Assembly (NCBI GenBank): GCA_018350325.1
Contig: JAEVLN010000040.1
Coordinates: 124,001-188,000 of the forward strand
From: Globodera rostochiensis
Taxonomy: Eukaryota; Nematoda; Chromadorea; Rhabditida; Heteroderidae
Length of the DNA stretch: 64,000 bases
Direction of reading: 5' to 3'
Part shown: positions 36,806 to 47,702 of the stretch, piece after piece
Numbering within the stretch: the stretch's first letter is position 1
Layout: each line of letters opens with the position of its first letter
Program-made: the position numbers and the translations under genes
Notes under the pieces: model-generated
Database searches by the model: none
What the model was told of the DNA's origin: nothing
Seen by the model: only the letters and a program-made list of their open reading frames with translations

Positions 36806-37800
36806 TTCGCTGTAAAATGAGAAAAATAAAATTTGATTAAAATGAATAAAATTGTCATATTCCATTGGTATTTACGCAAAAATGAAGCGATAAATGCGTC
36901 CAATAGCGATTGGATGTGATTCACTGAAAAAGCAGTGAAAATTCCCACTGTTTTAGTCAAATGGCCGCATTTATGTTAATTGGAATCGCTAAAACGATGT
37001 GTCCGTCCCACTGATCAAAATGTGATGTGCTGCTGGATGAATCATTGTTTTAGTAAAATTATTTTATTTTTTGTTTTATTTGTATTAGCTGACCCTTTTC
37101 GCTAATTAAATCGTTTGAAGTTGAAACGATACCGAAAGCTCAAAAATTGGACATATAAGCCACAGGACATTTTGGTTTAAAGTTAAAACGATACCAAATA
37201 GAGAACGCTCAAAAATTGGACATTTGAGCGACAGGACAAATTGGTCCATAACGACAATCAGACGTTTCATCCATAGAGAGACAATGACATTTCACAACCG
37301 TAGACATTTGACCAATTAACAAAATTCGTGACGTTTCACCCATAAAAAGACAATGACATATCAACAACCGGAGACATTTCACCAATTAATTGTTTCCGGA
37401 AGCGGGAGAAAGATAAATCCGGGAACGGAAGCGGGACTTCCGCCTTTCTCCCGCTAGAGATCGACGAGAATGCATTTTGTAAAAATACTTAATAAGTTTA
37501 ATAAATTTTAAACTAGCGAAGTCCGAAACACGCATATTGAATAATTCTTTTAAATTTAATATATTTAGGGTGGCAACTTTTTCACGAAAATTTCAAAACA
37601 CAATCATGACTCAAAATATCCCAACTTAGAAACTTGACACGGATGGATACGGATATGAAAGTGAAATCCACGGATATCCGTTTATATCCGTATATTTGAG
37701 TACCAGTATTTTTATAATAATTTTTGATTTTTGCCGAGGAAAGGCGGTGGTCTTTCATACTGTTTGACAAAAAATTTCAACTCTATTTACAACATTCACA
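36806..37800. other. region upstream of the galectin-like gene, no gene seen
   Basis: Probably holds the promoter. I see no clear TATA box. A repeated CTCAAAAATTGGACAT / AGCGACAGGACA motif occurs around 37140-37240, and GACAATGACAT-type repeats around 37285-37380. Confidence 0.4.
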
Positions 37801-37807
37801 CCCAATT

Positions 37808-37885
37808 AAAACAATGGTCTAGTGGTTTGCTCTTTGACTTGTCAGATGTTGTGCGTTGGTTCGAACCCTCTTGACTGCATTTACT
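37808..37885 (+). tRNA. tRNA-like sequence, probably a tRNA-derived element
   Basis: Has TCTAGTGGTTTGCTC (A-box-like) and GGTTCGAACCC (B box) with about the right spacing. The anticodon arm (TTTGA, CTTG, TCAGA) gives only a 4-nt loop, and no acceptor stem closes, so it is not a normal tRNA. The minus-strand sequence at 2030-2110 is similar in kind. Confidence 0.35.
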
Positions 37886-38068
37886 TTTATTTAGCGTTTT
37901 GCCTCAATTCACAAAAACGCTTCCCGCATTAATAAAATATTAATAAAATTTCCAAAAATATTTTTTATTAAAATGAATGCAAAAAAAGATTTTTAAAAAA
38001 TTCATCACATCTTCCTGAATTTTTGCTTCAATTTCTAAATAAATATTGCCACTTTTTGTAAATTCTCC

Positions 38069-38092
38069 CGGCGGCGCCTGTCGGCAGTGCCG
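38069..38092. repeat. GATA-loop-type hairpin motif
   Basis: CGGCGGCGCC, TGTC, GGCAGTGCCG: the reverse-oriented form of the hairpin family, with loop GACA on the other strand. Confidence 0.6.
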
Positions 38093-38188
38093 GACACTAA
38101 CACTCCTAAAAGCTTTAAAAAGTGCCAAATTTTTACATTTTTGATTTCAAATCTCTTAACAAATTGAGTCAAAAGTTCAAAATTTTTT

Positions 38189-38212
38189 CGGCGGCGCCTA
38201 TCGGCACCGCCG
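38189..38212. repeat. GATA-loop hairpin motif
   Basis: CGGCGGCGCC, TATC, GGCACCGCCG, the exact reverse complement of the copy at 59571-59594. Sits just outside the Merlin-like element, next to a C-run. Confidence 0.65.
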
Positions 38213-38431
38213 ACCCCCACCCCCTTGAAATTTCGGTACTTTCGCATTTTGCGACCCCCTCCCCAAATTTGCTGAAAACATGATGTATGGGGTTTTCAAG
38301 GGTGCTGATCACGAATCTGACAATATTTTTTTAGATCTGACAACATCTAAGATTTTGAAAATCTATGGTTTTTGATTTTTTTTTTTTCAACTAATAATCA
38401 TCCAAGCACGCTTTAATAGCTTGGCCCTGTT

Positions 38432-38535
38432 AGGCTTAGGCCTAAGCCACCCTGGCTTGGGGTTCGTTAGGCTTAGGCCTAAGCCTAAGCCTAAGCTTAG
38501 GGTGGCTTAGGCCTAAGCCTAAGCCTAACGAACCC
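38432..38535. repeat. TTAGGC/GCCTAA-rich interstitial block
   Basis: Short runs such as TTAGGCTTAGGCCTAAGCC and GCCTAAGCCTAAGCCTAAGC inside the Merlin-like element. TTAGGC is the nematode telomere unit, but the runs here are palindromic and mixed with CCACCCTGGCTTGGGG, which also occurs at about 5365-5395 and 10565-10615, so this may just be a dispersed repeat. Confidence 0.5.
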
Positions 38536-38661
38536 AAAGCCAAATGTTACAAATCTGACAATAATTTAAAGTGCCGACAACATCTAAGATTTTGAAAAAT
38601 CTATTATTTTTAAATATTATTTCATTTCACATTGTATAACTTTTTAAATACAGTCAACCAA

Positions 38662-38880
38662 TTATGCCGACGGCATAAACTGCACTATCTTTTCCAAAAT
38701 GTCTTCAAATGCATCTGCACCTCTGCGTTTCACATCTTCGCGCCATAGAAATTCACATAAATAAGAATCCAACATGTGCCGGTGTGTGCCGTGTTGTTTT
38801 TTGTTCCTCTTCTTGGCTGATCTCCACGTTCGCTCAATGGTTTGTGTATGCGTGCCTGTAACTGGATCGATTTTGCAGCC
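38662..38880 (-). pseudogene. ISXO2-like (Merlin) transposase, C-terminal remnant
   Basis: A 72-codon minus-strand frame with an upstream TAA and no start. It reads IDPVTGTHTQTIERTWRSAK, then HGTHRHMLDSYLCEFLWRED and a short charged tail. The pattern T-G-x-H-T-x-x-I-E-x-x-W, basic stretch, then YLxEFxWR is the C-terminal signature of ISXO2/IS1595-type DDE transposases, including Merlin. The catalytic Asp residues that should lie upstream are absent. Confidence 0.72.
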
Positions 38881-39635
38881 TTAGCCTCGTCATTAGTACT
38901 TTTAAGCAAATCGATAAAGTTCAAGACCATTTTTTATTGCAATTTATAAGAGGGAAAAGAAATGCTTAGGCCAAAACCATTCCCCTGCCCCGTACCCCTT
39001 TTACTGTCCCCTACCTTTTATAATTTATGCAATGGGAAATTGTTGTTTGATTCTTCTCCATCGATACGTTGGGCTCCCTCATTAACATTTTATTTAAAAT
39101 AAAATCAGAAATCAAATATTTAAATGTGAAATGAGTTAATATATAAAATCATAGATTTTCAAAATCTTAGATGTTGTCAGATCTAAAAAATATTGTCAGA
39201 TTCGTGATCAGCACCCTTGAAAACCCCATATATCATGTTTTCAGCAAATTTGGGGAGGGGGTCGCAAAATGCGAAAGTACCGAAATTTCTTAACAAAAAA
39301 ATCTGCGACGACGCCTGCCGGCACCGTCGGACCCTTCTTCCCAGAAAAAAAATTAAAAATTTTTTGAAAAAAGCGCACTACCGTACCCGCAATCTCAATC
39401 TCTTGCTGACAATGATGACAAAGGGGAAGATCAGCAATTACATATGTACTGAAAAAAAAAATTCGTAATTTTTGGTTTAAAAAATTGGAAAAAATTTTCT
39501 CAGCGGATATTGCGGATATCCGCGGAGCGGATACGGATATGAATTTCGAAAAATGAGACGGATACAAACGGATACGGATTCAAAAGCCACGGATAATCCG
39601 GACACGGATTTAAAAATTTGTATCAATGCTCATGC

Positions 39636-42600
39636 CTGGTTTAAGCTTGCAAAAAGCATAGGTTGGGTGGGCCTGATCATCCTCAAAGTTCTTGAAGCTT
39701 CCAAAAACCATAAGCTGGGCCAGATCAGCCTCAAAGTTCCTGAAGCTTCCCAAAAAGCATAGGCTGGGCCTGATCATCCTCAAAGTTCCTGAAGCTCCCC
39801 AAAAAGCATAAGCTAGGCCTAATCAGCCTCAAATTCCTGAAGCTTCCAAAAACCATAAGCTGGGCCAGATCAGCCTCAAAGTTCCTGAAGCTTCCCAAAA
39901 AGCATAATCTGGGCCTGATCAGCCTCAAATTTTCTGAAGCTTCCAAAAAGCATAGGCTGGGCCTGATCATCCTCAAAGTTCCTGAAGCTCCCCAAAAAGC
40001 ATAAGCTAGGCCTAATCAGCCTCAAATTCCTGAAGCTTCCAAAAACCATAAGCTGGGCCAGATCAGCCTCAAAGTTCCTGAAGCTTCCCAAAAAGCATAA
40101 TCTGGGCCTGATCAGCCTCAAAGTTTCTGAAGCTTCCAAAAAGCATAGGCTGGGCCTGATCATCCTCAAAGTTCCTGAAGCTCCCCAAAAAGCATAAGCT
40201 AGGCCTAATCAGCCTCAAATTCCTGAAGCTTCCAAAAACCATAAGCTGGGCCTGATCAGCCTCAAAGTTCCTGAAGCTTCCCAAAAAGCAAAAGCTGGGC
40301 CTGATCAGCCTCAAAGTTCCTGAAGCTTCCAAAAAGCATAATCTGGGCCTGATCAGCCTCAAAGTTCCTGAAGCTTCCCAAAAAGCAAAAGCTGGGCCTG
40401 ATCATCCTCAAATTTCCTGAAGCTTCCCAAAAAGCAAAAGCTGGGCCTGATCAGCCTCAAAGTTCCTGAAGCTTCCAAAAAGCATAATCTGGGGGCCTGT
40501 TCAGCCTCAAAGTTCCTGCAGCTTCCCAAAAAGCATAAGCTGGGCCTTGATCAGCCTCAAAGTTCCTGAAGCTTCCCAAAAAGCATAATCTGGGCCTGAT
40601 CAGCCTCAAAGTTCCTGAAGCTTCCCAAAAAGCATAAGCTGGGCCTTGATCAGCCTCAAAGTTCCTGAAGCTTCCCAAAAAGCATAATCTGGGCCTGATC
40701 ATCCTCAAAGTTCCTGAAGCTTCCCAAAAAGCATAAGCTGGGCCTTGATCAGCCTCAAAGTTCCTGAAGCTTCCCAAAAAGCAAAAGCTGGGCATGATCA
40801 TCCTCAAAGTTCCTGAAGCTTCCCAAAAAGCATAAGCTGGGCCTTGATCAGCCTCAAAGTTCCTGAAGCTTCCCAAAAAGCATAAGCTGGGCCTATCAGC
40901 CTCAAAGTTCCTGAAGCTTCCAAAAAGCATAAGCTGGGCCTTGATCAGCCTCAAAGTTCCTGAAGCTTCCCAAAAAGCATAATCTGGGCCTGATCAGCCT
41001 CAAAGTTCCTGAAGCTTCCCAAAAAGCATAAGCTGGGCCTTGATCAGCCTCAAAGTTCCTGAAGCTTCCCAAAAAGCATAATCTGGGCCTGATCATCCTC
41101 AAAGTTCCTGAAGCTTCCCAAAAAGCATAAGCTGGGCCTTGATCAGCCTCAAAGTTCCTGAAGCTTCCCAAAAAGCAAAAGCTGGGCATGATCATCCTCA
41201 AAGTTCCTGAAGCTTCCCAAAAAGCATAAGCTGGGCCTTGATCAGCCTCAAAGTTCCTGAAGCTTCCCAAAAAGCATAAGCTGGGCCTATCAGCCTCAAA
41301 GTTCCTGAAGCTTCCAAAAAGCATAAGCTGGGCCTGATCATCCTCAAAGTTCCTGAAGCTACCCAAAAAGCATAAGCTGGGCCTTGATCAGCCTCAAAGT
41401 TCCTGAAGCTTCCCAAAAAGCATAAGCTGGGCCTGATCAGCCTCAAAGTTCCTGAAGCTTCCCAAAAAGCATAGGCTGGGCCTGATCATCCTCAAAGTTC
41501 CTGAAGCTCCCCAAAAAGCATAAGCTAGGCCTAATCAGCCTCAAATTCCTGAAGCTTCCAAAACCATAAGCTGGGCCAGATCAGCCTCAAAGTTCCTGAA
41601 GCTTCCCAAAAAGCATAATCTGGGCCTGATCAGCCTCAAATTTTCTGAAGCTTCCAAAAAGCATAGGCTGGGCCTGATCATCCTCAAAGTTCCTGAAGCT
41701 CCCCAAAAAGCATAAGCTAGGCCTAATCAGCCTCAAATTCCTGAAGCTTCCAAAAACCATAAGCTGGGCCAGATCAGCCTCAAAGTTCCTGAAGCTTCCC
41801 AAAAAGCATAATCTGGGCCTGATCAGCCTCAAAGTTTCTGAAGCTTCCAAAAAGCATAGGCTGGGCCTGATCATCCTCAAAGTTCCTGAAGCTCCCCAAA
41901 AAGCATAAGCTAGGCCTAATCAGCCTCAAATTCCTGAAGCTTCCAAAACCATAAGCTGGGCCTGATCAGCCTCAAAGTTCCTGAAGCTTCCCAAAAAGCA
42001 AAAGCTGGGCCTGATCAGCCTCAAAGTTCCTGAAGCTTCCCAAAAAGCATAAGCTGGGCCTTGATCAGCCTCAAAGTTCCTGAAGCTTCCCAAAAAGCAA
42101 AAGCTGGGCATGATCATCCTCAAAGTTCCTGAAGCTTCCCAAAAAGCATAAGCTGGGCCTTGATCAGCCTCAAAGTTCCTGAAGCTTCCCAAAAAGCATA
42201 AGCTGGGCCTATCAGCCTCAAAGTTCCTGAAGCTTCCAAAAAGCATAAGCTGGGCCTTGATCAGCCTCAAAGTTCCTGAAGCTTCCCAAAAAGCATAATC
42301 TGGGCCTGATCAGCCTCAAAGTTCCTGAAGCTTCCCAAAAAGCATAAGCTGGGCCTTGATCAGCCTCAAAGTTCCTGAAGCTTCCCAAAAAGCATAATCT
42401 GGGCCTGATCATCCTCAAAGTTCCTGAAGCTTCCCAAAAAGCATAAGCTGGGCCTTGATCAGCCTCAAAGTTCCTGAAGCTTCCCAAAAAGCAAAAGCTG
42501 GGCATGATCATCCTCAAAGTTCCTGAAGCTTCCCAAAAAGCATAAGCTGGGCCTTGATCAGCCTCAAAGTTCCTGAAGCTTCCCAAAAAGCATAAGCTGG

Positions 42601-44237
42601 GCCTATCAGCCTCAAAGTTCCTGAAGCTTCCAAAAAGCATAAGCTGGGCCTGATCATCCTCAAAGTTCCTGAAGCTACCCAAAAAGCATAAGCTGGGCCT
42701 TGATCAGCCTCAAAGTTCCTGAAGCTTCCCAAAAAGCATAAGCTGGGCCTGATCAGCCTCAAAGTTCCTGAAGCTTCCCAAAAAGCATAGGCTGGGCCTG
42801 ATCATCCTCAAAGTTCCTGAAGCTCCCCAAAAAGCATAAGCTAGGCCTAATCAGCCTCAAATTCCTGAAGCTTCCAAAAACCATAAGCTGGGCCAGATCA
42901 GCCTCAAAGTTCCTGAAGCTTCCCAAAAAGCATAATCTGGGCCTGATCAGCCTCAAATTTTCTGAAGCTTCCAAAAAGCATAGGCTGGGCCTGATCATCC
43001 TCAAAGTTCCTGAAGCTCCCCAAAAAGCATAAGCTAGGCCTAATCAGCCTCAAATTCCTGAAGCTTCCAAAAACCATAAGCTGGGCCAGATCAGCCTCAA
43101 AGTTCCTGAAGCTTCCCAAAAAGCATAATCTGGGCCTGATCAGCCTCAAAGTTTCTGAAGCTTCCAAAAAGCATAGGCTGGGCCTGATCATCCTCAAAGT
43201 TCCTGAAGCTCCCCAAAAAGCATAAGCTAGGCCTAATCAGCCTCAAATTCCTGAAGCTTCCAAAAACCATAAGCTGGGCCTGATCAGCCTCAAAGTTCCT
43301 GAAGCTTCCCAAAAAGCAAAAGCTGGGCCTGATCAGCCTCAAAGTTCCTGAAGCTTCCCAAAAAGCAAAAGCTGGGCCTGATCATCCTCAAATTTCCTGA
43401 AGCTTCCCAAAAAGCAAAAGCTGGGCCTGATCAGCCTCAAAGTTCCTGAAGCTTCCAAAAAGCATAATCTGGGCCTGTTCAGCCTCAAAGTTCCTGAAGC
43501 TTCCCAAAAAGCATAAGCTGGGCCTTGATCAGCCTCAAAGTTCCTGAAGCTTCCCAAAAAGCATAATCTGGGCCTGATCAGCCTCAAAGTTCCTGAAGCT
43601 TCCCAAAAAGCATAAGCTGGGCCTTGATCAGCCTCAAAGTTCCTGAAGCTTCCCAAAAAGCATAATCTGGGCCTGATCATCCTCAAAGTTCCTGAAGCTT
43701 CCCAAAAAGCATAAGCTGGGCCTTGATCAGCCTCAAAGTTCCTGAAGCTTCCCAAAAAGCAAAAGCTGGGCATGATCATCCTCAAAGTTCCTGAAGCTTC
43801 CCAAAAAGCATAAGCTGGGCCTTGATCAGCCTCAAAGTTCCTGAAGCTTCCCAAAAAGCATAAGCTGGGCCTATCAGCCTCAAAGTTCCTGAAGCTTCCA
43901 AAAAGCATAAGCTGGGCCTGATCATCCTCAAAGTTCCTGAAGCTACCCAAAAAGCATAAGCTGGGCCTTGATCAGCCTCAAAGTTCCTGAAGCTTCCCAA
44001 AAAGCATAAGCTGGGCCTGATCAGCCTCAAAGTTCCTGAAGCTTCCAAAAAGCATAAGCTGGGCCTGATCAGCCTCAAAGTTCCTGAAGCTTCCAAAAAG
44101 CATAAGTTGGGCCAGATCAGCCTCAAAGTTCCTGAAGCTTCCCAAAAAGCATAAGCTGGGCCTGATCAGCCCCAAAGTTCCTGAAGCTTCCAAAAACCAT
44201 AAGCTGGGCCTGATCAGCCTCAAAGTTCCTGAAACCG
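39636..44237. repeat. 4.6-kb minisatellite, 48-50-base unit, about 94 copies
   Basis: The unit is close to GCATAAGCTGGGCCTGATCA plus GCCTCAAAGTTCCTGAAGCT and TCCCAAAAA. Length varies by single bases (CCTTGATC against CCTGATC; TTCCC against TTCC), so open frames are short and shift. Blocks repeat at higher order: 40902-41366 equals 42218-42682 (offset 1316), and 39876-40169 recurs at 41587 and 42904. Confidence 0.95.
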
Positions 44238-44239
44238 GG

Positions 44240-44370
44240 GGGATATATGCCACAGAGACAATAGCAATTTTGCCATACATCGGGGGGATATATGCCACAT
44301 AGACAATAGCAATTTTGACGCAGGAAACTGTTGAAGTCTTCATCTGGTTGACGTTCACGTGCCATTCATG
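44240..44370. repeat. repeat with GGGGGGATATATGCCACATA, copy 1
   Basis: Two copies of a unit combining CATCGGGGGGATATATGCCA and CATAGACAATAGCAATTTTG, followed by TTGACGTTCACGTGC. The same sequence lies at about 50525-50730. These mark the left edges of the two duplicated peptide-gene blocks. Confidence 0.8.
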
Positions 44371-44599
44371 TCATTAAATTGTAAAATTTGTATATAAAAG
44401 CGAATATTACTTCGATGTTTTTATCTTCATAAAAAAAACCATTTTTCTTGTAGTTTTTTTCTCGCAATTTGTGTAACATTTTACTTTCTCGATGCCGGGG
44501 CTACAAATTCCAAATTTTTACGGTCCCGGATCCAAGAACTGGAACATCATTTCCCAGGCCGTAGATAATAAATCTTGTATAGGCTAATTTTGTTTAAAG

Positions 44600-44950
44600 T
44601 GACCAAAAAAATTCCGATGGCGCCTATTGTTACCGTCCCGGATTTTGAACAACTTCTTTACAAAATTGCAGAAAATTTTCAAAGTTAAAGTCCGGAAAAA
44701 GCCTAAACTAACACCCCCTCCCCCCAATTCCATTTTTATAATCCGAAAAATAGCCCAAAAGAACCTAAAGTTTCTTAAACTTTTTGCATTTATGAGACTT
44801 TTTTGCCTGCCAAATGAACTGCAAACCCCAGATTCTAAGATTTAGATAAAATGTTGTTAAATTAAAATTAAGCTAACAAATATATGTATTTACGCTTTAA
44901 TTATAATTGAAACTTAAATAACTTTGAGTGAATTTGAATTATTTTTAAGA
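44600..44950 (+). promoter_or_regulatory. upstream region of peptide gene A
   Basis: The last 300 bases before the start codon align with about 50860-51120 before peptide gene B (shared AAAATGTTGTTAAATTAAAA and TTGAGTGAATTTGAAT). Conservation between the two copies makes this a candidate promoter. A GATGGCGCCTATTGTTACCG remnant of the hairpin family lies at about 44617. Confidence 0.35.
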
Positions 44951-44957
44951 TAAAAAA

Positions 44958-46539
44958 ATGCGTTTTTGTGTTCTTGTTTTGGTCATTTTTGTGCTTTTTA
45001 TGGCAATAAGTGGAGCAGAATGCGGCTGCTTCGGGTCAAAGCGGGCGCACACAACTGCTGGCAGTGGTCAAAGCACACAACGCCAACAGGGAAGTCGGGA
45101 CAAATTTTTTTTTCTAACTATAAGATTTTCCTGTTTTGGTTGCCGGGGGAAATTGTATAATCTTGGGGATGTGTGGGGGCGATTTGTCTGAAAATTTTCA
45201 TCGTAGTAAAGTTCCAGGGGTACCACAATTCTCGGGGGGGGGGGGGGGTGCTAGCAATGACCTACCAAGGGGGTCGAACCGAACGGGTCTAACCGCCCAA
45301 ACAGAAGCGCCCTTTTTTGGGTACCATGTTGGGGTTGGAGGGGCAAAAGTGGTTTAAAATAGAGCCCGGACTTGAGCTTCGAGCGAGATCTCGAGTCGAG
45401 ATTTTTCGAGATCTCGAGTCGTGATTTTTCGAGAACTCGAGTGAAGATTTTTCGAGATCTCGAGACGAGATTCTCGTCTCGAGGGCTCTAGTTTAAAGCA
45501 TGCTTTGACAGCTTTTGTGTTTGGAGAAAGGGCACAACAAGACAAATTGGGTTCGAATGGTATATCATGTGTGGGTTAGGTCTAACCACGTAAGAGTTAT
45601 TTGAATCACAAAATGTCGAAAAATCACATTTTTTTTTGGCTGTTTTGGGAGAAATTCACAAAAACGATGCGGTCGGTTTGCTCGGATCTGTTTATTGTTG
45701 GTTATTTATAAGTTGGGGACATAATCGGCTACAAAAAAAGTTTCTTTAAAGGGTCTGTAAAATTTTGGCAGAAGGTCGAAATGGGTTGTCAAAATTTTAT
45801 GACGATTTTAACAAAATTGTTAACAAAATTGGTCCAAAAATTATCGATTTGTCCGAAAATTTCCGACTTTTTGCTCAAAATTTCGGATCGGAATTCCGCC
45901 CATCCCTGGTTTACACCCCATAAAACATTTGAGTTGATGAAATGTTAAGAGGAGACAAATTAATTATAATTAAATAACAAAAAATTAAAAGATAAAAAAG
46001 AATAAATTGAAATGAAAATGAAAAAAATTGAATTAGCCTAGGAACAGCGATCAAAAGCTAAGCCGCCCCCCCCCCCTCAATAAAAAGCAAGGCCACCCGC
46101 AGGCGTCTAGTTTTAAAAAATTGTTTGGTAAAATTTACAATGTTGCATTTAAGCGCAACTAATACCGATGCCGTTACCAGTGCCTGTTCCTGCTGGTAAA
46201 CATTATTAATAATTTTTATTTTTTATTTTATAAAATGTTTGAAGATATTATACTTAAATTTGAATGAAATTTTGTTTTGCAGGACTGTCGTCTTCCAATA
46301 AAAGTAAAGTCAATAAAAGCATGCTTAATGTTTGAAATTAGAGTTATAATTGATGTAAAAAAAATATATAAATTTTTTGATTTTGATGATAATTGTTTAC
46401 TTAATTTTGTATATTTACAATGTTGCATTTAAAAGCGGCGGAATCACCCGGACCACATTCATTGCCAAACCCGCTGAAAGGAAAGGGGAAAAAAAGAAGA
46501 ATTGATTTCATGAATGGCGACGCTTTTTCCATTATTTAG
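44958..46539 (+). CDS. small secreted Pro-rich peptide, gene A
   Basis: Four exons, all joined in phase 1: 44958-45066, 46154-46195, 46283-46303 and 46436-46539, giving 91 aa. Exon 1 encodes a signal peptide (MRFCVLVLVIFVLFMAISGA) followed by ECGCFGSK and a Thr/Gly/Ser linker. The mini-exons encode QLIPMPLPVPVPA, GLSSSNK and AESPGPHSLPNPLKGKGKKR with a short tail. Mini-exon acceptors follow a repeated TTACAATGTTGCATTTAAG. If the weak donor GTCAAA in exon 1 is not used, the frame instead continues to a stop at 45191 (77 codons). I know no family match; secretion from gland cells as an effector is an inference. A G-run and a CTCGAGAT block have inserted into intron 1. Confidence 0.5.
45360..45493. 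repeat. CTCGAGAT palindrome block with AGAGCCC ends
   Basis: Starts TAGAGCCCGGACTTGAGC, ends TCGAGGGCTCTA, filled with CGAGATCTCGAG-type palindromes. In intron 1 of peptide gene A. Confidence 0.75.
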
Positions 46540-46663
46540 TGTTATTTGTTGTGCAATTGAATAATAACAAAACAATAAAAATATTATTATTCATTTTTAT
46601 ATTTATTTTTCAACAAATGTGAATCATCCGCCCTTTTCTGTCATGTGACCCCCAAGCAAAACA

Positions 46664-47022
46664 AGGCCGGGCATCCCCGGTTTGTTCATCCCCGAAAACG
46701 GGCATCCCCGGTTTGTCCGTCCCCGTTCCTCGGTTTGACCGGAGATCCCCGGTTTGTTCATCCCCGAAAACGGGCATCCCCGGTTTGTCCGTCCCCGTTC
46801 CTCGGTTTTACGGGGATCCCCCCTCCCCGCCCCCACCCTCTCCCGGCCCGGTTTGTCCGTCCCCGAAAACGGGCATCCCCGGTTTGTCCGTCCCCGTTCC
46901 TCGGTTTGACCGGAGATCCCCGGTTTGTTCATCCCCGAAAACGGGCATCCCCGGTTTGTCCGTCCCCGTTCCTCGGTTTTACGGGGATCCCTCTTCCCCG
47001 CCCCCACCCACTCCCGGTCTGA
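46664..47022. repeat. tandem repeat CATCCCCGGTTTGTCCGTCCCC
   Basis: About nine copies of a GC-rich unit such as GGGCATCCCCGGTTTGTCCG followed by TCCCCGTTCCTCGGTTTGAC, arranged as two near-identical blocks of about 190 bases. Open frames read from it are Pro/Arg-rich repeats and are not supported as genes. Confidence 0.85.
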
Positions 47023-47172
47023 ATTTTTTTTCTTCAATTTCTTAACAAAAATTGCCAATTTTTTGTAAAAATTCCCACCCCCCCCCCTCCCCGGCTGCGT
47101 CTGTTGCCACCGTCGGGCTCTCCTTTCCAGAAAAATTAAAGATTTTCTTGAAAAAGGTCGGGCACTATAAAA

Positions 47173-47247
47173 ATGCGTTTTTGTGTGATTGGTTCGGCCA
47201 TTTTTGTGCTTATTATGGCAATTAGAGCACGGGGACAGGAGTCCTGA
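47173..47247 (+). pseudogene. orphan signal-peptide exon, copy C
   Basis: ATG to TGA in 24 codons: MRFCVIGSAIFVLIMAIRAR then GQES-stop. The first residues and hydrophobic core match the signal peptides of peptide genes A and B, so this is a related first exon. A TATAAA lies 6 bases before the ATG. No downstream mini-exons are seen, so it is either a remnant or a 24-aa micropeptide. Confidence 0.4.
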
Positions 47248-47334
47248 CAGGATTTTCCCGGACTCCTGATCCGGAATCCTGGCATTTTCGACGAAGCCCC
47301 CGGGTCAGGATTAGTGTCCGGCACGGTACGATAA

Positions 47335-47470
47335 TTCGATAATTATCACGATATATCGCGATAAATTTTTCGATAATTATCGTGATACTATCGATCGAAG
47401 AAAATCATAATATTTCGACGATAACGATAATTTATCGAAATATCGTATCGTTTATCGATCGAAGCCATTT
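47335..47470. repeat. ATCGATA-rich palindromic stretch
   Basis: Dense CGATAATTATCG / TATCGCGATA palindromes, probably a small inverted-repeat element. Confidence 0.55.
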
Positions 47471-47702
47471 GCCGCACAATAAAAATCCTAATCTTGGTCA
47501 TTCCCAATCATGATCCGGGAACTCAGATTTTGGTTTCAAATCTCTTAACGAAATGAGCCAAAAATTCAAAATTTGACACCCCCTAAAAGCAAAGCAGAAT
47601 TCGCAAAAAATTGTTTTTTTTTGAAACTATCAATTTTTGCCTCGAAATTGTTCAAAAAGCATGATTCCAACCATTACTTGCCTTTTGTTGTGATGTTATG
47701 CT

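Larger units (their letters stand above)
38227..39289. mobile_element. Merlin-like DNA transposon, internally deleted
   Basis: Long inverted repeats of about 140 bases at each end: GAAATTTCGGTACTTTCGCA and the GATCACGAATCTGACAATAT section on the left, with their complements at about 39150-39289. Between them is the C-terminal part of an ISXO2-type transposase on the minus strand (38662-38880). Merlin elements carry that transposase type. The element is about 1.06 kb and lacks the N-terminal and central transposase, so it cannot move by itself. Confidence 0.7.

Noticed and set aside
37808..37885. Functional tRNA gene
   Set aside because: A- and B-box-like sequences exist but no 7-nt anticodon loop or acceptor stem could be formed; kept only as tRNA-like.
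40457..43950. Minus-strand frames of 150-200 codons reading GSFRNFEADQGPAYAFW repeats
   Set aside because: They follow from the 48-50-base minisatellite. Frames shift with one-base unit length changes and there are no flanking exons.
16112..44237. CRISPR array
   Set aside because: Both arrays are head-to-tail repeats of whole 48-50-base units with no distinct spacers, in a eukaryotic genome.
46624..47058. Pro/Arg-rich frames over CCCCGGTTTGTCC repeats
   Set aside because: Open on both strands because of GC-rich tandem repeats; no splice sites or start context.
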